Positions 10,778-20,863 of a stretch of DNA of 64,000 nucleotides are shown in pieces. Below the pieces are notes generated by a model. It was not told where the DNA came from. It did not search any database and saw nothing but the letters and a program-made list of their open reading frames with translations. A program made the translations under genes and the position numbers. Position 1 is the stretch's first letter. Each line of letters opens with the position of its first letter. Where the stretch lies: positions 62,001 through 126,000 of the forward strand of contig JAUIRK010000599.1 of assembly GCA_030549495.1 (NCBI GenBank), read 5' to 3'. This DNA is from Nectonema munidae. Its lineage: Eukaryota; Nematomorpha; Nectonematoida; Nectonematidae.

Positions 10778-11570
10778 TATCCAAAAACAAGATCATCTAA
10801 ATAACCCTGATAGAAGCATCCGGTGGACATTAAAAAGTCGAGAATAGGGCTAATGAGGATGAGGACAATAGATCAGATATGCAACCGCCTTGAGGTGTAG
10901 AGGTTTTGAGTTGTTTAGTTATGTTTGGCTCACCTCTGATAGAAAATATTCTATCTTTGAGATATGACTTAATTAACCTGATAATGTATTCTGGGAATTT
11001 CATCTTGGCCATATTTCTAATAATGCATGCATGGCATTCCGAATTAAATGCTCCTGAGAAATCTTTTGATGAATGTAGGCAAATTGATTAGGGTTGATGC
11101 AGTTTGTCTGTTAAATATGGTCAATCAAGCTGTAACGAATGATTTTTTCTCACATTTTGCCAATGCAAGGGAGAAGTGTTATTGGTCTCCAACTCTCAAT
11201 TTCATGTAAGTTAGTGTTTTTCTTAGGTATAAGAACAATTTCTCCGATCTTAAAACAATGAGGAAAGTAGCCATTAGATAAAATAGAGCTAAAAAGAGAA
11301 AGTAGAAATTCTAAAATTTATGGCAAGACAATTTTAATTACTTTAAAACTAATCTTGTCAATCCCTGGGCAAGTCTTAAGTGAAAAGTATTTAAAGCAAA
11401 ATAAAACTTCGTTAATTTTGATTCTGCATAGGGAATCACTAGAGAAGAAATGTTCCAGAAAATGTTGGGAATTGCTTTTAGAAATTATTTTGTCCTCAAT
11501 AATGAAAGTTAGCGATAAAGAATGGAGCTTAGATTTTAAGAGTGAATTAATTCTTTTCTATAAGATATTC
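10778..11570 (-). pseudogene. LINE reverse transcriptase fragment (YLDD), I/Jockey type
   Basis: Minus-strand translation over several frames shows TCPGIDKISFKVIKIVLP, NGYFPHCFKIGEIVLIPKK, WRPITLLPCIGKMWEKII, TPQGGCISDLLSS and, at about 10815-10785, CFYQGYLDDLVFG. These are successive RT blocks ending just after the catalytic Y-L-D-D, where the copy is cut off. Similarity to the RT at 5445-4238 suggests the same family. Confidence 0.75.
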
Positions 11571-11580
11571 CTATTGAAAT

Positions 11581-12177
11581 TTAAAAAGTTTTGCCAGTTT
11601 TTCCTTTTGAAATAATTATTTTTTTGCGATAATAATTTTTGATTTGTTTATAGATTTCAAGATTTTCTGTGTTAGAGCAGGTATGGAATTTTCTATGCGT
11701 GTACCGTAGCTTTTTTCTCAAGTTATGAAGCGCAGTTGTCCAGAAAATATTGTTCTCTTTAATCTTGAGGAAAGAGTTAGTTAGAGCTTCATTAATATAG
11801 TCTATCAGCTCATAGGCATGCTTGTCTATTGATTGAGGAATACTTGTAAGATTTTCTAATGCCTTTCTCAAAATAGTTGACAAGCATTTGTGTCCAAATG
11901 ATTCTAATGAACAATAAGCAATAGAGATATACTTATTTGAAAGGTTCGGGATAGAAACATGGTTTACACTCTCTCTATATAAAACAAAGCTGTACATGAC
12001 GTCTGGCTTATAAACAGTGCGGTAATTTTTGAGTGGGATATAGAGCAGTTTATCATTATAATGGTATGTTTTGTTAATGCATACGATATCATAAGGTATT
12101 TCTTCAATAAATATCATCAGGTTATTGAATGTAAAAATATATTTTCGATGATTTATGTGTAGTATATCTAGTGGCAT
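11581..12177 (-). pseudogene. LINE ORF2 N-terminal endonuclease start plus RT linker
   Basis: 198 codons are open. The first 60 residues (LDILHINHRKYIFTFNNLMI, YDIVCINKTYHYND) correspond to the N terminus of an APE endonuclease. The rest is a basic helical linker (IYKQIKNYYRKKIIISK) that normally follows the endonuclease, so most of the endonuclease is deleted. The frame overlaps ORF1 by a few bases, as is usual for this LINE group, and leads into the RT fragment downstream. Confidence 0.6.
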
Positions 12178-12785
12178 TGAGTACTATTTCCAATATAAAT
12201 ATTCAAAGAATTGATATAAAAGTTTTTTTGAAATTCAAGTTTCTGGATGTACTTAGGACATGATGAATCATAGTAAAAATGGTAACCGTTACAATTTCGA
12301 CAAATAATAGATGTATAACAGCATTCATTGGTTTTATGCACGAGTGTACTAAATTTGAGACATTTTGTGTTTTTATAGCGACAATATAAGTCACAATGTC
12401 CACCATATTTTCCACAATTGTTGCATATGGCAATTTTTTTGATCGATAATTCAATAGGAAGAGCGCTGAAACCGCAAAAAATAGTGCTAGATTTTGATAG
12501 ATATTCAGCTACTTTAGGATTTTTTGGTTCGATAATAGTTAGATTGAAGAATATATTTTTAGTGTTGATATTCCTAATCAACTTTACCCTACCTAATTTA
12601 GAAATATTATAGTTACAAGATGATATAGATGAAATTAGCTCCTCATCAGAAAGATATTTGGGGACATTTTTTATTTGAAATCGACGTATAAATTTTCTTG
12701 CATTCAATATATTGAACTTATCTTGGAGTATTTTAAGAGCACAGTCCTTGTCATATTCTAGATTAACGTATGCACTAACGTGCAT
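12168..12785 (-). pseudogene. LINE ORF1 (gag-like, CCHC knuckles)
   Basis: 205 codons are open on the minus strand. The N-terminal 110 residues resemble the RNA-recognition-like part of Jockey/I ORF1 proteins (FQIKNVPKYLSDEELISSIS). The C-terminal part has zinc knuckles: CNNCGKYGGHCDLYC, a variant around CLKFSTLVHKTNECC, and CRNCNGYHFYYDSSC. ORF1 proteins of this group bind the element RNA and act in the cytoplasm and nucleus. The frame looks open from a methionine to a stop, but the matching ORF2 is deleted and broken, so the unit is inactive. Confidence 0.75.
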
Positions 12786-13560
12786 ATTAATTTTTAGAGG
12801 TTTAATTTGTAACTTATTTTCTGTTGTTACTTGGTTGTATAATGTTTGTTTAAATTTTGATAGTACGAGTAGGATTATAAGTTTTTGAGACTATCTAACA
12901 GTAGGTCGGTTTAATTATAGGATTTTTAGTTGCATCTTGTAGAACAGTAACATCATTATACATTTTATTTATAATTACATTTTTGACGTCAGAAGAAATG
13001 TTATTCAATACCTTCAAAATAGCTTCATTATTAGGGTATGAAATTTATGAATATTTATCTTTAAGATTGTCAATACGAGCTCAGAATTATCAGTCTTAGA
13101 GAGTTGTTTTAGTATGTTTCTTAGTGCGGTTTGGCTACTTCTCCATAAGTAAAATCAAAGATTATACCAGAAAAAATAAAATAAAAAGAAAGGAAAGAAA
13201 AAATCAAAAAAAGGTTACTCAAAAGTAGAGAAAGGGATGAGAAGGGAGATTCAGTAAAAAGCCCGAGAAGGAAGGAAATTTTCCATGTAATGCATTTTAA
13301 AGGTACGATAACTGTATTATAAAAATTAAATTTAAATTATTAATTAATTTTTTTTTAAAAATGACATGTTTTCCCACCAAGAATAAGATGGAAGAAACTC
13401 AAAAATTTAAGAGTAAAAGTTACAAGGTAAATATATTCGTTTCTTTGAACTAATTTGTTTTATTTAATTAATTAATTAATTATTAAAGTAACTCTTTATA
13501 AAATAATCTTAAATTTTAGAATTATATCTTATTTGTAGTCGTTGAATTTTAATTGTCCTA
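12786..13560. other. AT-rich spacer, possible 5' end of the LINE
   Basis: The first few hundred bases may be the 5' untranslated part of the minus-strand LINE whose ORF1 starts at 12785. Beyond about 13140 there is only purine-rich and AT-rich sequence with no recognisable feature. Confidence 0.35.
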
Positions 13561-13871
13561 CCAGTGTTATTAATCTTGACCCTAGAACGTCGATATGGGT
13601 CAAATGACCCATATCAAAAATTGAAAAATATGTAGAACTTTGTGAAAATATTATTTAAAATAAAATTCAGTCTTGAGAGGTATTTGACTTTAAAAACTAT
13701 TTAACTCAAAAAAAAAAAATTTCATTTTTTAATTAAAAAAAATTATATATATACTTAAAAAGTCTGATGTGTCATATGACCTATAAACGATTTTAATAAT
13801 AAAAAAAGTTTAAAATAAAATTTTAATCATTTTATTGGAGATTTTTTAAAACTTTTAGTCATCTAAACAGT

Positions 13872-14651
13872 CTAAGCAAACATCATTAGAGTATGTTCCA
13901 CAGACAGGAGAGAAACATTTATAACATTTAGATCGAGTTTTGTTTTTAGAACACTTTTTGCAATATATGCATTTTTTCTAGTTTGTTCAGCAGAATTTTT
14001 TCTTTTTGAAGATGTTCTTTCAGAATTGCCTTTATTTTGATTATTTTGGCACAAAATCTCACCTAAAGAAAGCAAAAATTTCCGTTTACTGGAAACTTGA
14101 AATTTCAGATCTTTGCTTATTATATAAGCATTCAGACATATTTTATCCAACAAATTAAAAAATACGGCTAAAGGCCATCTTCGTGTTCTGGGCTTCGTTG
14201 AGTAGGCCTTTAGCATCTCATCAGCAGTGTCAACACCGCCCTTTGTAGAGTTGTAAAATAATATAGCTTCGGGTTTCTTTTTTTTTCACTTACTGAAACT
14301 GTTTGTATCATGCATTGATGAAAGTAAATAAACCGTTTTACTTGGTTTTTCTTTGTAACTCAGCATCATTATCCCATCTGAACTATATAAAAAATTTGAA
14401 GAAAAGATGCAAGTTTTCTTATCAAACTTTAGATAAGAATGAACTTACTTTTTGTTTGCTCTGATTGTACCAACTATTGTTGTTTTTTTCTCTATAAGTG
14501 TTTTTGCCAAACTAAGACTCGTGAAAAAGTTGTCGGTGGTTAGATTCAAGCCCATGTTGAAATAGTTTTCCATTAGTTTTAACACGATCTGCCCTCCCAA
14601 ATTTGTTTCTCTCTCTTTCTTACCTGTATATGGATGTGAATCAGGGCGCAC
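13872..14651 (-). pseudogene. piggyBac transposase, C-terminal half
   Basis: The frame 14651-14445 reads NLGGQIVLKLMENYFNMGLN then LTTDNFFTSLSLAKTLIEKK, the block with the second catalytic Asp in piggyBac (T-D-N-F-F/Y-T-S). After a short break comes KKPEAILFYNSTKGGVDTAD, with the third catalytic Asp in GVDTAD, then RRWPLAVFFNLLDKICLNAY. The C terminus is Cys-rich (spaced CSKNKTRSKCYKCFSPVCG and CLDCLDD), the zinc-binding domain used for end recognition. Frame changes separate the pieces; the transposase is inactive. Confidence 0.85.
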
Positions 14652-14889
14652 TTCCTCAAAATTATTGGGGGGGGGGGGTGAAATTTTTTTGTTGCAATTT
14701 TCAAAATTAGTGTTCTGGAAATACCACGGGAGACCAAATATTCAAGCAATCCTTTAAAATAGAGTGTATTCAGCGCATACCTAAAGTCCTAAATTTATAA
14801 GATAACTTTATATTTTTTTTACAAAATTGGTGAATTTAAATACTATACTTTCAGCGAAAATATTTTAATTAAATTTGCACATCGAATAT
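14652..14889. other. G homopolymer and unassigned coding-like stretch
   Basis: A run of G lies at 14671-14682. On the minus strand 14790-14690 follows a possible acceptor and reads RYALNTLYFKGLLEYLVSRG, which I cannot assign. It may belong with the unidentified frame at 15449-15706. Confidence 0.3.
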
Positions 14890-15436
14890 GGTGCGCAGAA
14901 AAAATGCCCCCAATTAAAAAGTAGGAAAAAATGCCCAAATTTAAAATAATGAAAAAATGCCCCAACAAAAAATTTCAAAAAATTATTAATTAAAATTAAA
15001 AAAAAATTTTTTTTTTAAAAAGATATGTCAAATAAAGATTTTTTTGTAAAAAAAACAAAATGTCAACTTTTCATCTAAAACATTTAAATTTTAATTAAAG
15101 TAAACCAAAAAACTCAGCATACGACAATTTTTTAAATACAAATTTTTTTTTTTATAAAATAGCAAATATTTTTGGACTTTGTGTATATCAGAACACTTTC
15201 TAAATATAATTTGTGTTTTAACTGATTTTAAGAACACATTCCCACAAATCTGCACCTTTGCTATTATTTTCAAGAACTATAAAGAAAAAAACCTTATAGA
15301 TTAAGAAATTTTAGAAATTTAGCCTTTCATAACGGTACTAAATAAAAATATTTATATAATTTAAAAAATCCTGTAAATCAAAATTTAGGGGGCATTTTTT
15401 CCTACTTTTTAATTGGGGGCATTTTTACCTACAACC
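14890..15436. mobile_element. Mutator-like (MULE) MITE with 9-bp target duplication
   Basis: Left end GGTGCGCAGAAAAAATGCCC and right end (reverse complement) GGTTGTAGGTAAAAATGCCC continue as near-identical inverted repeats through CCAATTAAAAAGTAGG to about 45 bp. The flanks ATCGAATAT at 14881-14889 and 15437-15445 are identical, a 9-bp target duplication, the hallmark of Mutator-like elements. The 547-bp body is AT-rich with no transposase. Confidence 0.85.
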
Positions 15437-15445
15437 ATCGAATAT

Positions 15446-15706
15446 ACATTAGTTTAAAAAATCCAAAATTGTTAGGAATAGGTTTTTCATTTGAAAAATG
15501 AAGTAATCTAGTAGGCACATTACAGGAATTGATGAAAGGATATTTGATTCATAGACAAAACAAATAACTGAAGGTTGGATAGTTTTATATGAGTGAATGT
15601 AGTCTATAGGCAAAGAGTCTACTAGACACCTTGCGATGTTTATATGGAAAAATGTGATTGATTCAGGGACAAGGGTATAAAATGAAGTTTTTAATTGTGC
15701 AAACAA
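15446..15706 (-). CDS. Unidentified AT-rich ORF, 85 codons
   Basis: The frame reads TSFYTLVPESITFFHINIAR then CLVDSLPIDYIHSY. I do not recognise the family. It is interrupted on its downstream side by the Mutator-like MITE, and sequence just past that MITE is also partly open. It might be a fragment of the same decayed gene as 19010-19640 on the same strand; both are rich in aromatic and aliphatic residues. It could equally be transposon debris. Confidence 0.25.
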
Positions 15707-15949
15707 AAAAACGAAAAATTAAGATCGCATTATTTCATTTTACTCAACATCATTCAAAAATAGTTTAAAAGCTAAATTGATACAAGCTACAAAAAATAAA
15801 ATAACTGTTAAAATTTTGCAATGATTCGCTTATAATAACTTTTAAGGAAAAAATTCTATCAGAAAAAGTTATAGAGCTTCAATAAAAACTAAAAAATTTT
15901 TAGAGCATAACTTAAATTTTTGAAAACTAATTTGACGTATCCCCTACAG

Positions 15950-16345
15950 CAGGGACCGGGAACCTTTTTGACTAAAAGAGCCCAAAAAAGATATTTTAAA
16001 ATCTAATCCTCTGAGAGCCATATATATTTTTAAATACTGATTACAATTAAATGGAAAAAGAAGACCAACAATTTTATAGTATAATAAGACTCTGAATTTA
16101 TTTTAAACAACATTGTTTTATCGAAGTTATTTATTAATAAGCAAAGTCTGCATCATCATCAGCTTTATTTGTGTCATCGTGATTCGTAATGATGACGAAA
16201 TTAAGAGAGTGTAGAATTGGCAAGAAGGATATCCATTATCGCAATACCTCCCTTTATCCTGAAGGCCACCTAATTTATTTGAGAGCCAGATGCAGTCATC
16301 AAAAGAGCCATGTCTGGCTCGCGAGCCATAGGTTCCCGACCCCTG
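15950..16345. mobile_element. hAT MITE with perfect 8-bp target duplication
   Basis: Flanks CCCTACAG at 15942-15949 and 16346-16353 are identical. The left end is CAGGGACCGGGAACCTTTTT and the right end, reverse complemented, CAGGGGTCGGGAACCTATGG, both continuing into GAGCC-containing segments; this is the Charlie-like hAT end type. No transposase is present. It lies directly 5' of a SINE copy. Confidence 0.9.
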
Positions 16346-16353
16346 CCCTACAG

Positions 16354-16510
16354 CATACCCTGTGGGTGGCATGGCAGGTTGGTTGAGATGATGGACTCAG
16401 GACGGAAGCCTCTGTATTCGATACCTCATCGATACAAATTTGTTCAGTTTGACATAAGCGGTACATCAGTGCCTTGTCAATGAAAGTACACCCGCTGCAC
16501 CTTACCTTTT
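16354..16510 (+). mobile_element. Diverged tRNA-derived SINE copy
   Basis: A tRNA-like head (GGCATGGCAGGTTGGTTGAG, with a weak B box TATTCGATACCTC) is followed by the same body as other copies here: CAGTGCCTTGTCAATGAAAG, then ACCCGCTGCACCTTACCTTT. It is clearly more diverged than the copies at 29601 and 61506. The hAT MITE inserted just before its head. Confidence 0.65.
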
Positions 16511-16650
16511 ACTCAAAATTGAAAAATTTGCTACATAATTAACATAAGAGAAAAAGGAAACAAAATAAACTAATAAAGCAATTTTCACTATTTTAAAATA
16601 GAACCGTCTGTTCTCAGAATAATTTCAAAATAATAGGAGGCATAAAGAAA

Positions 16651-16941
16651 GGTCGACAGACATATCGCCCCATAGACAATTTGCCCCCTGGACAAATTGT
16701 CTCATAGGCTATTTGTTTCATCCATCTTTGCTTATTATATGTGTAAAATTATTAAAAAATTTTATATTCTTGTTTATTTTACCTCTATTAAATTATTTCA
16801 AATTAACCATTTTATCTCTTAATTTTTTAGAATTTTTAGAATTGTCCATGAGATGTCTTATGTCTTATGAAAAAAACGGGGCGAATTGTCCATGAAACAA
16901 AATGTCTTATGAAAATAATGGGGCGAAATGTCCGAGGACCC
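16651..16941. mobile_element. MITE with long imperfect terminal inverted repeats
   Basis: The left end GGTCGACAGACATATCGCCC pairs with the reverse complement of the right end, GGGTCCTCGGACATTTCGCC; both sides then hold further copies of GGACAATTTGCCCC and ATGAGACATTTTGTTTCAT-like words. About 290 bp, no open frame. A target duplication is not obvious, so the superfamily is not assigned. Confidence 0.65.
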
Positions 16942-17455
16942 AACTAACATAAATCAAAGTATACGAGAAAAGAAAATCATTGCGTTTTTTTGAATATTTC
17001 TGTCCACAAATAAAATTCTGACAGCGTCATAAATAGATCAAGTACATTTTTAACAACTGAAACATTTTGTTTCGATATTATATTTTTATTATAATAATCA
17101 ACAAATTTTCTTAAAAAAAAAAGATTTAATTAATTATGTACAGTGTTACTTATAAAATTTACCATTCGAACATTATAAAAAATATCTCTGCTCAATTAAG
17201 CAAATAGAGTATTCTTGCTTTTAAACTGAATAGATAGTCAAAATATTCATTCCCAAATAACTATTGAAAAAAATTTCTTAACTTGAAAAAATTAAAGTTT
17301 TCAAATGTTACAAAATGTACCAAACGTAGTGATAAAGATTAAGTGACTTTTGTTGAAAAAAAATTATTAGCGCGAGTCTAACAATATTCATTGATATAAA
17401 ATTGTAACGATTGAAAACTATTTTAATTTAACTCTAAATGCAAATTAGACAGAAA

Positions 17456-17653
17456 CAGTGGTGTAGCCAAAAAAAAGTTGATAAAAGGGGTACAATTTAA
17501 AAACAAAAAGCTTGCGCAACATTATTTATATTTTCTTGATCCTTTCATTGGAGAAATTTTCAAAAACTGATATCGCATAAGTTGCATGGGGCACCATGCG
17601 GTACATAGGAGTGTGGGCACGGCCCCTCATGCCCCAGCCTAGCTACGTCACTG
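17456..17653. mobile_element. Short hAT MITE
   Basis: The left end CAGTGGTGTAGCCAAAAAAA and the right end, reverse complemented CAGTGACGTAGCTAGGCTGG, are hAT-type inverted repeats 198 bp apart. The flanking 8 bp (GACAGAAA and GAGAAAAG) match only partly, so the target duplication has decayed or was imperfect. Confidence 0.65.
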
Positions 17654-17989
17654 GAGAAAAGAGAGCTGAATGAGATAGGAGAGCTTAACATGAGAAGAGG
17701 GCTTGAATGAGAGCTTGAGTGAATGATTGAGTTTTAGCAGAGAAAGCGGAAGAGAAAAACAGAGGAGAGAGAAAGAGAAATAGGATCACTGTGACAGAAG
17801 ATGAGAAAATCTAGTGGATCATCAACATGTGTTTGCTCAAAAATACTATACGAGGAGACACTGTGATAAAAAACATTGCTTACTTATTGTGTGCATATTG
17901 AAGCAATGGATTATTAGCTCTCACGCATCGTCTGTAAAATATGTTCGATAGGAATTTCCAGAACTTGATGCCAAATCTCCCGGCTTGTT

Positions 17990-18778
17990 TGGCATATATT
18001 GAGTGAAGATGCAACGACTTCTACACGCCAACAAGTGTTCGTCAATGGTGACATTGATGAAAGGTAAAAAGCACTTTTTGAAATTTGCAGTTACTAATTC
18101 CCAAACTTTACGTATGGGAGCAATTTTATCATATTTTTTTTTGCTTTTCTCGTGTTCAAATCATCAAATCTCAAATATTTCAAAATGTGCTCAAACTTTT
18201 CTCTTGACATAGTTTCTCGGATACTTTTCTCTTGACATAGTTTCTGCCATACTTTTTCTCCCAAAAAGAATCTAAAGGCTCGCCTCTGCCTTTTATAACT
18301 CAACGAATTATGCATAAACTTAAAAAAGATTTGAGTTCTCCAATGTCTATATTCAAAGCGTAATTTTCTTCAACTGCTTTATCATTAGTAATCTTTAAAA
18401 TTAGATTTAGAGTTTCTTGTCCAAACAATTCAAGAAAAACATTAACAGGTTCTTTGTTTCTGTTAGAAATAAACCTTGTTGCACCACCTTTATGGTGAAT
18501 TATATTTTTTGAATATGTTCTTCCAGGTATCAAGGGACATTTTTATACCATATGACGTCATCTTTACTTTTAAAACTTTCATTTGTGTCGTCTATATCTT
18601 TAGAAAATATTTCATTTATTGTGTCTTCACTATCACAATCTGAAGAATAGTTATCAAACAAATTCAATTCTTTATCAGAATTTAAATTTTCTTCTTCATC
18701 TGAGTCTGAATCAAAATCTTCATGAGAAGACATTTTTGATAATTTTAGCTTTTCACTTTCAAGTTGTTTCCCCGCCAT
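17990..18778 (-). pseudogene. piggyBac transposase, N-terminal half
   Basis: The frame starts with an acidic N terminus (SHEDFDSDSDEEENLNSDKE) as in piggyBac proteins. It continues after frame breaks through FLELFGQETLNLILKITNDK, RRAFRFFLGEKVWQKLCQEK and KFEHILKYLRFDDLNTRKAK to NVTIDEHLLACRSRCIFTQY, where the Asp of TIDE is the first catalytic residue, then MPNKPG. A repeated segment (CTTTTCTCTTGACATAGTTTCT occurs twice near 18200-18245) is a small internal duplication. Inactive. Confidence 0.85.
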
Positions 18779-19009
18779 TTTAAATAGAATAAGAGAAAAA
18801 AGAAAAAGAAAAACCTTAAAAATAAAAAATGGAAAAATTCATATATAAAAAAATAAAAACATGTAAAAATGACTATATCCATAAAAATAAGTAAAAACTT
18901 ATTTACTATTAAAAATAGTATTAAAAAAAAAAAGTAAAAAAAATAGTAAATTTTTTACTATTAAAAATAACTATTAAAATAGCATATTATATTATTTTTT
19001 CGTATTGGG

Positions 19010-19640
19010 TCAATTGACCCATTTCAGCCTTTTAAGGTAGTAAAATATTTCAGACTTTCTGGGGTTAAGTTGAATCAATTCTAAGTCTTTATCTGCCGTA
19101 AAAGAGAGTAAGAGTTTGATAGAAGAGTAACAAATAACAGGATTTTTCAAATAAAAGAAAATTTGTGAAATAAATCTGTTACTGTAACTGATATCGCATT
19201 GAACAAAAAGGGATTCTTTGAGATTAGATGCTTGATAAGCATAGAATGTCTCACAATATCGAGTTAAACAAGTAATTAAGCAGGTAATTTTGTTTCTTAT
19301 AAGTATTTTGTTAACGAGAAATAAGCAAGAAGTGATAGAAGAATAAGTTATAGGAATTTTAAAAGCGATATATTTGTAAAACAAGTTTAATTCCATTTTC
19401 TTAAATGTTCCAACATCTACAAAAGCAGGCTTAGTCAAACTCACGTCATCATCGAGTTCATTTGCATCCATGAAATAATCTGTACTCATTATGCATGTAC
19501 TCCATTTAAAAGCATAGTGACTTGATAATAGGTGAGATGGGCTAATATCGTCTGATAAATCAACACTACTTTTATCTATTTTAACAAATACTCGATTAAG
19601 TTTTGTAAATGCTTCAACAGGCCTTTATCGGCAAATTGTT
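19010..19640 (-). CDS. Unidentified ORF, about 200 codons, possibly a decayed host gene
   Basis: The frame 19489-19010 has a methionine at 19489, but upstream sequence stays open to about 19640 (EAFTKLNRVFVKIDKSSVDL then SDDISPSHLLSSHYAFKWST). It continues through SLTKPAFVDVGTFKKMELNL and CLTRYCETFYAYQASNLKES to FYYLKRL, where the piggyBac end motif begins. I do not recognise it. Its aliphatic periodicity hints at a helical or LRR-like fold. The insertion of piggyBac into a coding region would explain the abrupt end. Confidence 0.35.
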
Positions 19641-20107
19641 TAACGCTCCACTCTTAGAAATATACACAAAATTAAGGTGGTGCCAAGCTCTAGCACTCTC
19701 TCAAGTTCAAAAAATGTTCTAAAGTTAGCTTATGTTTTCGTCTCAGGCAAATGAAGAAAAAGTAGCTACTTTTTCTATATATACGCTTAATATGGACAAA
19801 TTAATCATTTTTCTATTCATTTCTTTCTCTATAACATCTCTTCTTCTAGAGTGAAAACGTATTGTTCAGTTTCTAGTTCGTTGCAAACAAATATAATGTT
19901 GATAAAATTTGTTTCTTCTTAAAAAGCAAATATCCTGGAATCATATCTGTTTTTAAAGTATATAATATATTAAAATTAAAATATTTCACTTTTTAGAGCA
20001 GAAGATGTTTCCTTTAGTTATGATATAAAAAATATTTATTGTAAAATAGACAGATGTTTTAAAAGAAAAAATAACCAAATATCAAAATACAAATATTATG
20101 TATAAGA
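19641..20107. other. AT-rich spacer upstream of UPF3
   Basis: I see no gene. This is where the UPF3 promoter would lie if the proposed first exon is right, but no TATA-like or initiator element stands out. Confidence 0.35.
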
Positions 20108-20143
20108 ATGTCACAACTTTACTTTCATCAAGTTACCCGGAAA
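20108..20143 (+). CDS. Candidate first coding exon of UPF3 (12 codons)
   Basis: ATG at 20108 opens a 12-codon frame (MSQLYFHQVTRK) ending at a donor AAA|GTAACG in phase 0. The next exon begins at 20864 in phase 0 with IIIRHLPP, giving K-I-I-I-R-H-L-P-P, close to the usual K-V-V-I-R-R/H-L-P-P of UPF3. Local GC is higher than the surroundings. A donor and a phase match in 36 bases can occur by chance, so this is a candidate only. Confidence 0.35.
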
Positions 20144-20863
20144 GTAACGTCGAGACATTTTCAAAACCCGTATAAATAATAAAGTAAATATCACTCATTC
20201 TAAAATGCATGATTTTTTATATCGTCTATATTGATTTTTGTAAAATTTAACAAAAGTAACTTTTTTGTAAAAACACTTTTTTCTATTATTATCAGTTATT
20301 TAGACTTTGTCATTTAGATGTAACAAAAAACTGTCATTTTTTGATCCATTATTACAAAATGCTAAAGCTCTAATTTAGTGAAAAATAAAAAACATGTTAA
20401 ATTCGTACTGTGAAATGTAACTTATTTTCCTATTCTTATAAAAAGAAGATTTTTAAATATTTTGTCGTAAAAACATTTTAGAAGAAAAAAAGGGAGAAGC
20501 GTTTTTTAATGTCGTTAATTTGACTATCAATTTTGAAATTGATTTGAGTACCATCTTGTGTGAGAAAATTCTACGCACGCTACAAAAGTACCCTAGTGCA
20601 GATTCTTGCATGCTAGAAAATGATACCTTCAAGTTTTTATTTTCACATGCAAGTTGCAAAAACGTGTATACCTTGGCTGAATTTTAATCTACGGGAATTT
20701 ATAGGCTAAATTAATTAATTTCAGACGGAATTAATGATCTCATTCTGACTGCACCGAGTATATATTAAAATATTATTTTAACTTTTGGTCGCCTCTTACT
20801 TTATACCGTTTCACCGATTTTCCCACGACGGATACACTAAATGTAATGTGTTTTTTCTTTTAG
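20144..20863 (+). other. UPF3 intron (putative)
   Basis: Bounded by the acceptor at 20861-20863. The donor end is firm only if the 12-codon first exon is right. The content is AT-rich with no repeat recognised. Confidence 0.4.

Larger units (their letters stand above)
13565..19040 (-). mobile_element. piggyBac-superfamily element in two pieces, split by later insertions
   Basis: Minus-strand piggyBac transposase parts lie at 18778-17990 (N-terminal half) and 14651-13872 (C-terminal half). The outer borders both show a palindromic motif, ATGGGTCAAATGACCCAT near 13594 and TTGGGTCAATTGACCC near 19005, close to TTAA-containing sequence; these are proposed as the element ends. Between the halves are a Mutator-like MITE, two hAT MITEs, a SINE and another MITE. 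That the halves are one copy is an inference from strand, order and matching ends. Confidence 0.55.

Noticed and set aside
19400-19445. Apparent 28-base intron (GTGAGT … TTTGTAG) in the unknown frame
   Set aside because: Too short for a spliceosomal intron in an animal, and the frame stays open through it.
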